Below the pieces are notes generated by a model, which did not search any database, had not been told where the DNA came from, and worked only from the letters and a program-made list of their open reading frames with translations. From contig JAIXMG010000014.1 in NCBI GenBank assembly GCA_025201345.1, positions 124,001 through 188,000 on the forward strand: 64,000 nt of DNA, given 5' to 3'. The position numbers and the translations under genes were made by a program. This stretch comes from Thamnidium elegans (Eukaryota > Mucoromycota > Mucoromycetes > Mucorales > Mucoraceae). This document shows, one piece after another, positions 37,673 through 48,359 of the stretch. Numbering within the stretch: position 1 is the stretch's first letter; every line of letters starts with the position of its first letter.

Positions 37673-37790
37673 TAAACTTTGAAACTGTCTTACGTGACGT
37701 GTTATATATATAGATATTTTTTTTTTAGACGCGACTTTTTTTTTTTTTTTTTTGTGTGTATCCCTTTGTTTTTTTTTTTTTTTTTAGAAT

Positions 37791-38363
37791 ATGCTCGCTA
37801 AAACAGTTGAAATTAACTGGCATGACGGCCAAGCCATTTACTCTGTTGACTTTTCTCCAGATGGGTCTCGATACGCAACAGCCGGTGCAGATAATTCAGT
37901 TCGAGTAATGTACTTTTCTATATCGTGTTTTGTATCCGTGGTACTTACATATTCTAGATTTGGAGCATTCATAAACGCCCAGATAATGCGTCTACCTCAA
38001 CCCCACTGCCCGAAAACACCATGCGCAATAAACAATTAGTCGATTCATTACCTGTCAATATTGATTTCCTGTCTGAACTAAAGCGTCATTCATCGCCTGT
38101 GAATGCCGTTCGCTTTTCACCCAGTGGTGATTTTATTGCTTCTGCCGGCGATGGTAATTTTGCTATAAAAAAAACACATCCCTTTTCTTGTATTGAAATA
38201 TTTAATTGTTAATAGATGCCTGTATTATTTTATGGAAGTTATCATTGTTAAAAGAAACTAGTTTTGGAAGTGATTATAATGAATATGAAAAAGAAACTTG
38301 GTCTGTTGTACATATGTTCTAGTAAGTACGAGAAAAAAAAAAAAAGTAGTAGGACGTTTGCTT

Positions 38364-38396
<33 letters not shown>

Positions 38397-39638
38397 GGTA
38401 GTGGTCATAATAAAGAGATTTATGATTTGGCCTGGTCACCTTGTGGAAATTACTTTATTACAGCCTCTATTGATAACACAGCCAGAGTATGGAGTTTATC
38501 AGAGAGTAAGCTAAAAAGGGGAGGGGGGGGAGGACAGCACAACCGAAACAGAATTAACGACCCAACTTTTTTTTTATCTAGAAACATGTATTCATGTATT
38601 TGCGGATCACACACATTATGTACAGGGAGTCACATGGGACCCACTAGGACAATACGTAGCGACACAATCCAGCGATAGATCCATGGCCATTTATAAATAC
38701 CGCAAGTCGCCACAAGGCAAACTAGTGTTTGGACAATGCTCACGCAGGTTTTCCAGAATCGATAAAGGAAAGATTGCTACAGTGAAACAGGACGAAGCTG
38801 CGTCATTAGCAACAGGTTCATTTCGATTATATCATGATGAAAATTTAGTATCATTCTTTAGAAGGTTATCGTTTAGTCCAGATGGTGCCTTATTAATTAC
38901 ACCTGCTGGATTAAATAAGGCCTTAGACACGACACATGATGATATGGATGATAATGGAGAAGAGTTGTATAATTGTGCATATATTTATCCCAGAAATACC
39001 ATGTTAAAGTAAGTATGACAGGATAGAGAAGGGATATGTAAAATAATAATAAAGAAAATAGACACCCTGTAGGTTTTATTGGTAACTATCCTAAACCTTC
39101 TATCGCTATTCGTTGGTGTCCAATGTTATTTCAAAAAAGAGGGAATAGCTCCTCGGCATTTGCATTACCTTACCGCATGTTATATGCAACTGCTTCACAG
39201 GACTCAGTTTATATATATGATACCCAGCAATCTCGTCCTATTTGTGCCATTTCAGGAATGCATTTTGCTCCTATTACTGATCTTGCATGGTAATATATAT
39301 ATATATATATAAAATTGCAATTATACGTGGTTATAACAATTTTTTTTTTTTTTTTAAATAATAGGTCTCATGATGGATCCGTATTCATGTTTTCTTCTGC
39401 AGATGGATATTGTTCTGCAGTTGTGTTTTCGGATGGAGAACTGGGTATAAAATATGAAAAACAACCAGATCCTGTACAAGAATACGACGTTGAAATGGTA
39501 GATATTCCTGATACTAAACTAGTACAAAAGAAAAGAATCGTTCACCAGTCAAGTAGCATTGCAGATATGATTGAAAAACCTAAAAAAAGAAGAATTACGC
39601 CCATTTTAATCAGCACCCCTTTTACACATAACTCCTAA
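37791..39638 (+). CDS. CAC2: Chromatin assembly factor 1 subunit B (WD40), Cac2/p60
   Basis: WD40 subunit of CAF-1, which deposits histones H3-H4 on newly replicated DNA. Seven or so exons. WD repeats read GQAIYSVDFSPDGSRYATAG, HSSPVNAVRFSPSGDFIASA, HNKEIYDLAWSPCGNYFITA, HYVQGVTWDPLGQYVATQ and others. The CAF-1 p60 hallmark follows the fourth repeat: FRLYHDENLVSFFRRLSFSP and DGALLITPAG. Later, WSHDGSVFMFSSADGYCSAV and a basic C-terminus (KKRRITP) with a probable nuclear signal complete the protein. The fit with the p60 family is better than with Hir1 because of the RLYHDE..SFFRRL block. Confidence 0.92.
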
Positions 39639-39710
39639 AATAAAATCTTTTTTTATTTTTATTTGGTTCATTATTAAAAAAGGGAATTTTGCTTTTTTTT
39701 AAGGGTCTTT

Positions 39711-40577
39711 TTAAACCTTGATGGTATCTTGTTTCTTAACAAATATTCCACAATGAAGGTTTGTTTGAAAGTAACGTTTACCATCCATAATTCCATCCGT
39801 GTTACCAACTATTTTAATCATTAAAAAAATAAAATCAGTTAAAATAAATAAAATGCATAATAATGTAACTAAAAACATACCTCTACTACTTAATTCAATT
39901 CCTAACCATTCTCCAGTATCAAAATGAACTTTACCAATAAATTTGACTGTTCCAATAATAGGCAATGGTCTCTTGAATAATTTTACTTTTGAACCAATGA
40001 CAATATCATCTTGCTCACTTATCAAATCCTCTTCACTACTTGTATCTAATTGTTGTATTATCTTGTTATTTTGTGCTTCTTCTTGCTGCTTCATTAATTT
40101 CCCCCATCGAGTCAACCTGCCTGGTTTCTTTTTATCGTCTGGTAACGACCACCTTCTTTGTCTTGTACTACGATCAGGCGATTTCGATCTCGGAGGTGTC
40201 ATTGGCAAATCAAATTTTATCCTAGACGGTCTGGTATGTTGCTTCTTTTCCTTTTCTTCTTGACAATCCATGCGAGCTTGTGTCTCTAACGACAACAAGA
40301 GCTCCATATCACAAGCTGTGATATCTTTTAATTTGGATGCTAATAACTTATCATCAAAATCATCTTCAATCACAGGTGCGAGTGGTGGACTGTTGGGTCT
40401 TTGTGTTGAATTCGGCCCACGTAAAATACTGACGGTCTGGTTCTTTTTACGCTTTACTTTAATCACCACAGAGTCTTCAATGTCTCCTGTGGATTGTGTC
40501 TTTCTTAGGCAGAGTGGGTCATTCTTTAATGTGGAAGGCACTCTTTTTCTAGTATTCTTTAAACCAAATAACGGCAT
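39711..40577 (-). CDS. CAP-Gly domain protein (microtubule-associated)
   Basis: Two exons (39881-40577 and 39711-39808) encode 264 residues. Only the C-terminal 70 residues are a known domain: a CAP-Gly fold (GSKVKLFKRPLPIIGTVKFI, then GEWLGIELSS and a C-terminal GKRYFQTNLHCGIFVKKQD). The usual GKNDG core is replaced by a VGNTDGIMDGKRYF version, which is in range for the family. The first 190 residues are basic, Ser/Pro-rich and low in order (TPPRSKSPDRSTRQRRWSLP), a likely microtubule or kinase-target region. The position of CAP-Gly at the extreme C-terminus differs from CLIP-170 and Bik1, where it is N-terminal. Named function cannot go beyond microtubule plus-end or tubulin-tail binding. 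Confidence 0.82.
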   Translation of the reverse strand: MPLFGLKNTRKRVPSTLKNDPLCLRKTQSTGDIEDSVVIKVKRKKNQTVSILRGPNSTQRPNSPPLAPVIEDDFDDKLLASKLKDITACDMELLLSLETQARMDCQEEKEKKQHTRPSRIKFDLPMTPPRSKSPDRSTRQRRWSLPDDKKKPGRLTRWGKLMKQQEEAQNNKIIQQLDTSSEEDLISEQDDIVIGSKVKLFKRPLPIIGTVKFIGKVHFDTGEWLGIELSSRGMFLVTLLCILFILTDFIFLMIKIVGNTDGIMDGKRYFQTNLHCGIFVKKQDTIKV

Positions 40578-40781
40578 ATTTTTAATTTTTTCGTTGAGTA
40601 TAATAAAAAAAATAAAAAAAAAAGGGAAAGAAAGAGAGGGAAAAAAAAAGGAGAGTGAGGGGAGGAAAATAAAGTTCGTTTTAATACAAGCAAAAAAAAA
40701 AAAAAAAAACACACCACCAGATTACATAGCATACATACACGTGGAAACAGCATATATTTCTTTCTTTCTTTTATTATGTAT

Positions 40782-40966
40782 TTACTTTACTTTGACATTA
40801 GCTTGTTGTGCTGTTGAAGGTTGAGCTGCTTCTCTTCTTGCTGCATCTTGTAACAGTGCTGTATCAACTGCATGTACAGGAAGTTTAACGTATCTAACTA
40901 CTGAACCACGAATAAAACAATTCTTTACTGAGGCCTATAATAATTATTTAATATACACTTGACGGG

Positions 40967-41001
<35 letters not shown>

Positions 41002-41223
41002 GTGAGGATATCTTTCTTCATCTACTACTTGGATATCATCAAGTTTAATATTCAAGAATTGATCTACTGACTTTAATACACCTGTAATGGCAAGATCATT
41101 CTTTAATTCTACTGTTACTTGTTGGTCAACAAGAGTTTTGAAAAACGAATAGAAAAGCTAAGTTGTGTTATGTTAATACGATTGAAAACTGATATAAACA
41201 CATTTATATTTTTTTTTTACCAT
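40782..41223 (-). CDS. LSM2: U6 snRNA-associated Sm-like protein LSm2
   Basis: Component of the Lsm2-8 ring that binds the 3' end of U6 snRNA, and of the Lsm1-7 mRNA-decay ring. Minus-strand coding exons: 41221-41223 (only the ATG), 40999-41157 and 40782-40934, all phase 0, giving 104 residues. Sm1 motif: LFYSFFKTLV..VTVELKNDL and LNIKLDDI; Sm2 motif: SVKNCFIRGSVVRYVKLP, which is nearly diagnostic for LSm2. The C-terminus VDTALLQDAARREAAQ also matches. The first coding exon is the start codon alone, followed by GTAAAA. Confidence 0.94.
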
Positions 41224-41623
41224 GTTGTAATGTTACAGAAAAAAAAAAAAAAGAATACGCGAAAAAAAAGAGGTTTTGTTTTGTTTATTTTTTTGAGGTG
41301 ACTGCTTACGTTTTGATTCGCAGTGTAAAATTAAATAGGATTCCTGTAAGAAGTACAGAAGAATGAAGCAATAAAGTAAGGTTGTTTTTTTTTCTGCGTT
41401 GTTGTTGTTGTGTGTAATACGTTGCTTGTCCCTAAGTTTAAAATAAAGTAATATTCTCTGATTATTATTATTATTTTTTTTTTTTTGCAAGTCACCCTCT
41501 CTTTTTTTTTTTTATGTGTGTGTTCAAAAAGTAGTTCAAAAACGATGACAAAAAAATAAATAAAAAGGTCTTTTTTTTTTTTTTCCCTTAATTTTTTTTT
41601 TTTTTATTATTATTATTTGTAAA
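41224..41623. promoter_or_regulatory. Divergent promoter region, LSM2 / HSF-type gene
   Basis: 400 bp between divergent starts, dominated by A- and T-homopolymers up to 13 nt and short TTATTA/GTTGTT repeats. No heat-shock element (nGAAnnTTCn array) was recognised. Confidence 0.45.
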
Positions 41624-42374
41624 ATGGAATATCCATTGCATTATACCGAAGAGAATACTAACAACAGTACAACTGATAATAATAATTCATCAAATGCTTA
41701 TAGGCCTTATGTTTTTGCTAATAACCCAATCATGTTTAATAACACTTCTACTGTTGATTCTTTAAAAGTAACTGAGGATGGAACACGTTCTTCCAACATG
41801 GTCATGAACCGTTCTACTACTCAACTCATCTTGCAGGACCCTTGGTCTCAACACCAACTACTTAATAATGAGTTTAATACAAACGATATTATTCATCATC
41901 AAAACTTGTCTCATTCAGAACGTGGTATTGCTGGTTTCGTATCAAAGCTATACCAGTAAGTACCCCTTTTTTTTTGTTATTATTTATTGTTATTATTTAT
42001 TTTTTTAAAAAAAAAAATCCCCTCTCTCTCACTCTCTCTCTATCTCTCTCCCAACCCCCTCCTTTTTTCTATTATTTGTTTTCTTTTTTTGTATATAAAC
42101 AAGATGCCTACAGTCTACAGATACAAGTCAAAAGTATGCTAGATGGTGTCAGCATGATGGAAAAGATATGTTTATTATAGACTGTATACCAGGTACGACA
42201 ACAACCAAAAAAAAAAAAAGGGTTACTTTTAAAATTAACATTATATAATAGAATTTACCGAGGTAGTATTACCGCGTTTATTTAAGCATTGTAAATTCCC
42301 CTCGTTTGTACGCCAACTAAACGTGAGTAAAATATATATATGTATATAAATATATAATTTATACTTATACAGTA

Positions 42375-42421
<47 letters not shown>

Positions 42422-43461
42422 TCTATGGATTTCAAAGAGATACAGATGCAAGAAAAACGAAAGATACAAAGGATAAAGAATCATGTCGTTGGTACCATCC
42501 TTGTTTTAGACCTGGTCGTCGCGATTTGTTTCACTTGATTCGTAGAAAGGCAACACGTTATTCCAGAAAAAAGAGAGCCAAAACGGAAGAAGATCCAGAA
42601 ACGATATTAAACTTGGGTTCAGCGGATGAATCAGAATCTGAAGAAAATGTAGTATTAATTATAAATCAAGATGACCGTCGTTGCTCTTCTTCGGCTTCGT
42701 CCGTTAATCAAACAATGCCTATTGATTATAATAATTCATCATCTCAATTGCAACTAGGCTTTGATCAAACTATTGTTACTGAAACACCTGTAGTGAATGA
42801 AGAATCGGATCATGCCGATGACATTTCTACTGGTTTAGTTGTCGGTATGCATCCTACACAAGATGTATTGATGAGAGAAGAACTAAAATTACAAATATTT
42901 CACATGAAACGGCAATATGAAAGGATGCATCATCATTTTGAAGATCAACTTAGTAATGCTCAAAATCAAATTGAAGAACAACAAGCTCATATACAACATT
43001 TGGAAAGTATTTTGCATATCGCTAAAAATCCTTCTGTGAAACTTAATTCCAATGGTGGTGCTGGATACATGAACACGGTACCTACTCACTCTTCTTATAA
43101 TTATATACAACAACCACGTCTTCAACAACAACAAAGATCTGTTTATAACAAGAACTCAAAAAATGTTACTTCACCAATTAACAATAATCACTTTTATTTT
43201 GATGATAAAATAAAAATTGAAAGTAATCATAATAAGGAAGATTTATTACATACGCCGCCTCCACCTCCAGCCTCACCACAAACTACTACCTCTTGGTCAA
43301 CATTTCGTCAACAACAGCGTCACCACGATAAAAATGTTTCTGCTGGCAGTAACAATAACAATGAAAATCACCATCATCATCACCATCATCATCATCATTT
43401 ACCTGAAAATGATAAAAAACCCCATATGAATTTTAATTCATATAACAATAACTCTTTTTGA
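41624..43461 (+). CDS. Heat-shock-factor-type transcription factor
   Basis: Winged-helix DNA-binding regulator of the HSF family. Exons 41624-41955, 42104-42192, 42252-42322 and 42421-43461 give 510 residues. The HSF domain spans about residues 100-200: GIAGFVSKLYQCLQ, YARWCQHDGKDMFII, LPRLFKHCKFPSFVRQLN then IYGFQRDTDARK, and FHLIRRKATRYSRKK. The conserved VRQLN-[I]YGF junction is split exactly by intron 3. The wing is followed by a basic stretch and, after an acidic linker, a coiled coil (MREELKLQIFHMKRQYERM.. EEQQAHIQHLESIL) suitable for trimerisation. The C-terminus has a run of ten histidines and Asn-rich sequence. Fungi usually have several HSF-domain proteins (Hsf1, Skn7, Sfl1). No receiver domain is seen, so Skn7 is excluded. 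Confidence 0.9.
42376..42419. repeat. Poly-A tract of 44 nt ending at a splice acceptor
   Basis: The last 44 bases of HSF intron 3 before the acceptor G are all A. Confidence 0.9.
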
Positions 43462-43498
43462 TATATGCGAAAAAAAAAAAAGAAAAAGAAAAGAAAAG

Positions 43499-43530
<32 letters not shown>

Positions 43531-43897
43531 TACACGCTTTGGTATTTATACCAATATTTTATTTATTTCCATTTTACTTTATACCGACCGCTTTTTTTCT
43601 TATATATCCTTTCCCCCCCCCCCCCTCGTACACACACTTTTTTTTACCCCCCTCTTCCCCCTTCTCTTCAGTTGTGTTCTCCTGCCCCCTTTTGCTCCCT
43701 CTCTTTTAAACAGTTTTTTTAAAGTTTCAACCCTTTATACATATACGCATTTCGAATTTTTTTTATTTTTTTTTTTCCAAAATAAACAATAAAAATATTC
43801 ACATATAGTAAATATACTAAGATCAGGAAAATTTTCCAATTCGTAGTTTTAAAGAAGATCGAGTCCAGAAATAGATGAGGGGGGGTAGGAAGTAAAA

Positions 43898-43948
<51 letters not shown>

Positions 43949-44223
43949 TGTATAACCTTCTTATTTGTTACTTTTTATAAAAGATAAAAAAAAGCCCTAT
44001 ATAATCGATTGGCCATGTATGGTCTCAAGAGTTTAAATTAGTCGCTAGGGGAAAAATTAAGCACTTATTTGTTGATAATATAAAATATTCAGAAATCTTA
44101 AATGGGTTCTTTTTTTTTCTTTCTCTTCTTTTTCTCTCCCTTTTTTTTTTCCTCTTTGTAAATTTTTTTTTTTTTCCCATTTATATTTATATTTATCACG
44201 TGCTGGTATACACGAATTTTTTC
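43462..44223. other. Intergenic, 0.76 kb, with a (CA)n microsatellite
   Basis: Between the HSF-type gene and the Medusa-like gene, both on + strand. It carries poly-A (43500-43527), a C-run (43613-43625), a (CA)n array at 43904-43946 (over 20 units) and CT/T-rich promoter-like tracts just before 44224. Confidence 0.7.
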
Positions 44224-44937
44224 ATGACAATTATTGACACTGATATCATCCCAATCACTACTACTTCTGTACTGGATGACAAGAAATCTGGAAGTTTAGA
44301 TATGTCAGAATCTTTATTTGGTAAAAAAAAATAAAAATAAAAATAAAAAAAAAGGTCCCTTACTACCCATATATTAAAACTCTTTTTACATAGATTATGA
44401 TTTGTTGCTAAGCGATACGACAGATACTCGAAACGATCATGATTCACCTTCAAAAGACCATCACGACTCGCTATTTTCAAGTTTATTTCACGATGATGAG
44501 ATAAGTGAAAACTCTTCCAACTCGTTATCATCACCCATTGAAACCAAACGACCTAGAGTAATGCAATGGGGACCGCAAGATGGTCATGAAGGCTCTACTA
44601 TTGTTTCCGTTGTTCTGGAACATACGCACGAAACTGGTCCGATGAAAATCGTATTTGGCTCAATGACCGTTGAAACAGCTCAACAGCAACATGCCATTCC
44701 TTCTGTCTCTAGTAACACGCATTCCGTTTGGATCACTTTGGCTGCTTCGGTCCCTCCGTTGTCGGATACCATGTCTCAATCGAATCAAATTCAATTATCC
44801 GTATGTACATTTGAAGCTGGTGATCCCGATTTGGCTGTAGATTCCTGGGATATTGGACACTTTACTTATCGTGACGTTTCTGAAGGTTTGTGCGCATGTA
44901 CTTTTTTTTTTTTTTTTTGAAGATTTTAAAATGAACT

Positions 44938-44980
<43 letters not shown>

Positions 44981-45220
44981 TTTTTTTTTTTTTGTTTTTG
45001 TTTGTTATCGGGTACTTTAAATATTTTTTCCTTACCAGTTTTTTCTTTTTTTTTTAATAATAATATGAAGGCTATAATCGTAAAAGAGCTCTATCAAATG
45101 AACCAGATGAAAGTATGCAGAAAAAGACAGCATACGATTTAAAACAAGGTAATATAATATATTTAATTTTTTTTTTTTTTTTTTTTTTTTGTTTATTTAA
45201 AAAAAAAAAAAAAAATTTAC

Positions 45221-45252
<32 letters not shown>

Positions 45253-45696
45253 AAAGATGGAGACGTAAATTCTCAACTTTTAAAATTACTGACGCCTTAT
45301 GATCCCTTTTTATCAGTTTCTTCACCACATTTAGTTTCTGCTTGGATGACTTCTCCTTTAGATACTAGCAATAATTTCTCTCACCCGTCTTTTGCAACCA
45401 ACATTATGTTACAACATGGTCTAGTCAACAGTAGACCTACCGTATACGACCCGCCTCCTCCTACTGCTACTACCAATTACCCAAGCAAGGATCTCTATCG
45501 AAACTATTTCGACAGTCAACATCAAAGACAAATAGTACAACAACAAAATTTAATCATGACAAATTATATGAATCATTCCTTGCAATACTCTGGTCCTTCT
45601 ACTAATACCAAATACAATGATCTTCTTTATGATGATAAATTACGTGAAAAACACAATATGCAACTTCAAAGACAGCATCAGATTTTACAACAACAG

Positions 45697-45770
<74 letters not shown>

Positions 45771-46635
45771 GCAACAACAACATCATCATCATCAACAACA
45801 ACATCAACAAAGCATTCATCATCAAAACATTCATCATCAAAACATGCATCATCATCAAAACATCCAGCAACACAACCCTGTCGAACAATACGCTTCCACA
45901 CCCTCCAGACGGGCCTCTGCTCCGGTCTCATCGTATTCAATTACCAACAGCAACAGTTGTGCCCTGAACAAAGCACACCTGAAGCTAAATGGCGATCTTA
46001 TGGACATGGTTGTCAACTGGTCCATACCTGAATGGCAATCTGGACGCCGGCTTGTCCAATTCTGGCGTCAATCCAATCTAGCACCGGACGGATCGGTATC
46101 CCTCGTCGAATGTGGGTTTGAGCCCATGGACCAACAAATGTACCATCAACAACGTATGCGTGATAACGTTGCCGCCGTTGCTGCTGCTGCTGCTGCTGCC
46201 GTTGCGGCCTCTAACTCGCCCACCGCGATCAATTTAAACACGCAACGCGCTACACCCATCGTGATCTCGTGCATCTACTGGCGCGAGCGCAACGACTACT
46301 TTATCACGTCCGTCGACTGCATCTACCTGCTGGAGAGCTTGATCGGTATCCAGTTCACGGTGGAAGAAAAGAACCGGATCCGACGCAACCTGGAAGGCTT
46401 TCGTCCTCTGACCGTGTCCAAGTGCAAACTCGAGTGCGCCGACTTCTTCAAACTGATCATGTCCTTTCCTCATCCTAAGCCTCGCAATATTGAAAAGGAC
46501 GTCAAAGTATTTGCATGGAAAACTCTGCCTCATGCCCTGCGAAAAATCATCAGAAAGTACACGCCCTCGTATATTACCTCAACCCCGTTAGAACCTATTC
46601 AGCAACTTAGGGCCAATGCTTTTCCTTCCTTTTAA
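44224..46635 (+). CDS. medA: Medusa-like developmental transcription regulator (MedA/Acr1/Ren1 type)
   Basis: Exons 44224-44320, 44394-44885, 45071-45148 and 45257-46635 give 681 residues. The C-terminal domain is the conserved core of the fungal Medusa proteins (DUF7082): IPEWQSGRRLVQFWRQ, VISCIYWRERNDYFITSVD, IYLLESLIGIQFTVEEKNRI, RRNLEGFRPLTVSKCKLE and FPHPKPRNIEKDVKVF with KTLPHALRKIIRKY. In ascomycetes this family controls conidiophore development, adherence and infection structures; its role in other fungi is less known. The N-terminal ordered block (GSTIVSVVLEHTHETGPMKI ... VWITLAASVPPLSDTM) resembles the family's second conserved region. The middle is a long Gln/His repeat encoded by a CAACAACAT array, and an Ala run follows at about 46168. 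Part of the core domain is distinctly more GC-rich than its surroundings. Confidence 0.88.
44939..44981. repeat. (GA)n microsatellite in Medusa-like intron 2
   Basis: About 20 GA units with one interruption, inside the intron between the second and third coding exons. Confidence 0.9.
45690..45860 (+). repeat. Coding CAACAACAT / CAA-CAT tandem array
   Basis: Encodes Q-Q-H and H-H-Q tracts in the Medusa-like protein. The 9-bp unit is repeated at least five times nearly perfectly (about 45702-45760), then decays. Confidence 0.9.
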
Positions 46636-48323
46636 TAGCAAATCACTCGCCCCCTTTTTTTTATATGACTGAAAATAATCTCTTCAAATTATGTATATAT
46701 TAAGCATAACTCATTTTCGAACTTTTTTTAATAATAATCTCTCCCATTCTCATTCTTTTTTATTTATTTTTTATGTCATTCTTTTTATTTTTTTTTTTTC
46801 ATGTACTTTTTTTTTTTTTTTTTGTTTCATGTACTTTCTTTTTTTTTTTTTAAAAAAAAAAAAGAAAAAAAAATATATGCATATATACTTTCTCTTGTGA
46901 GGTCCTTTAATATTAGTTAAAAAAATCCCTATATAAAAACAATAAACTTATGCGTTTCTCTCTTTCTGTGTGTGTGCGGTGTAAGCTTAATATGTTTCTC
47001 CGAGGGGCGAGTTAGGTTTCTAGTAATTCTTTTTCTTTTTTTTTCTGGGCCAAAAGGGCGGGCAGCATACGTCAGTTTACTATATTAATATATAAAGGGA
47101 TGTTTTTTTTCCGCATGAGAGGGTACAACATAACCCCCCTCTCCCATAATTTCCATCAAAGGTTGGTGTACTTTACCATAGTAACCGTATACATGTCGTG
47201 GTATACCAATAGCAAATTACATTCTATTGTCTTTCTTTTTTTTCTTTTTTTTTTTAAAAAAGAAAAAAAGATATAACAGACAGACCTATTAGTTTATGTG
47301 TTATCTCAACTTTTCTCTGGAATATATTAATTTTAAAGTTTTCACAGTGCGTGATCAACACGCATTAAAACTCCTGTACTACCTGCATTTTTTTTTTTTT
47401 TAACCCAGTAAAACAAAAATTGAAACTTTAATTGCGTCTTATTGTAATTTACTAAAATAACATAAGAGATTTTTTTAAGAGAAGAAGGGGATACTTGTTA
47501 TAGTATTTTGTGGGATCGGAATGGGGTTTTTTTTTTCTGGATCTTTTTTTTACGTTTTTTGTCAACTGAAAAAAAAAAAAAAAAAAAAAAAAATTGCCAA
47601 ATCGTATTCAAGTGTAGTTCTCTCCCAACGAAAAAGCCCCCATATTATTGACAGTATGAAAAAGGAGTAAGTTCGTTAGACGAGTAATTAATGCGTCAGT
47701 CGTTACAACAAAATTTGTTCCAGAAGCAACTGTACATCTATAAATGCAGCATTTTTTCTGTGTTCTATCGAGACCCAATAATAGGGTACGCTCTGCGAAT
47801 ACAAAAAGATATATCGGATTCGTCATAAGTCATTCTATCTAAATATAGACACATGTTTTTTTTTTTTACTTAACTGACGTTATAATTATGCAAGTCAAAT
47901 GATGTAGTTAGTTTCCAGGGTATCGTTTCGCAAAAAAAAAAAAAAAAAAAAAAAAACCTCAAAATTCGGGACCTACATAAGATATCTCTAGGATATACTA
48001 GAACAAATTCAATTAAATCGGCGAACTTAACGACCATTCTACCTTAGCTTGTTAAAATGAAAATACTGGTTTTTTGTAAGGAGCAAAAAAAAAAAGCCAC
48101 TGATACCCAAGCAAAAAAATAAATCCCACCCCCTGAAACTTTGTATATGTTTTTTGACATCATTCCTCAGTATACTGCTTATAGAATTCTCAATCGCGAT
48201 ATCAAAAAGAAAAACAATAATGCAAATGACCTATTTATCAAAAACTAAAAGCACATGAATAACCTGTCCCCCCTCTTCCTCTCTTTAGATAATTTGGTAT
48301 AATATCAAAAACTAATAGAATGA

Positions 48324-48359
<36 letters not shown>

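Noticed and set aside
43719..43943. Minus-strand frame with a CVCVCV repeat
   Set aside because: Produced by the (CA)n microsatellite; no other protein-like features.
43904..43946. (CA)n array considered as CRISPR or minisatellite
   Set aside because: Simple dinucleotide microsatellite in a eukaryotic genome; there are no spacers.
45602..45940. Long antisense frames over the Medusa-like gene with DVVVDVV repeats
   Set aside because: They are the reverse and shifted readings of the CAACAACAT array.
46234..46533. 99-codon antisense frame over the Medusa-like C-terminal domain
   Set aside because: GC-rich codons of the sense strand leave few antisense stops; the sense frame encodes a conserved domain.
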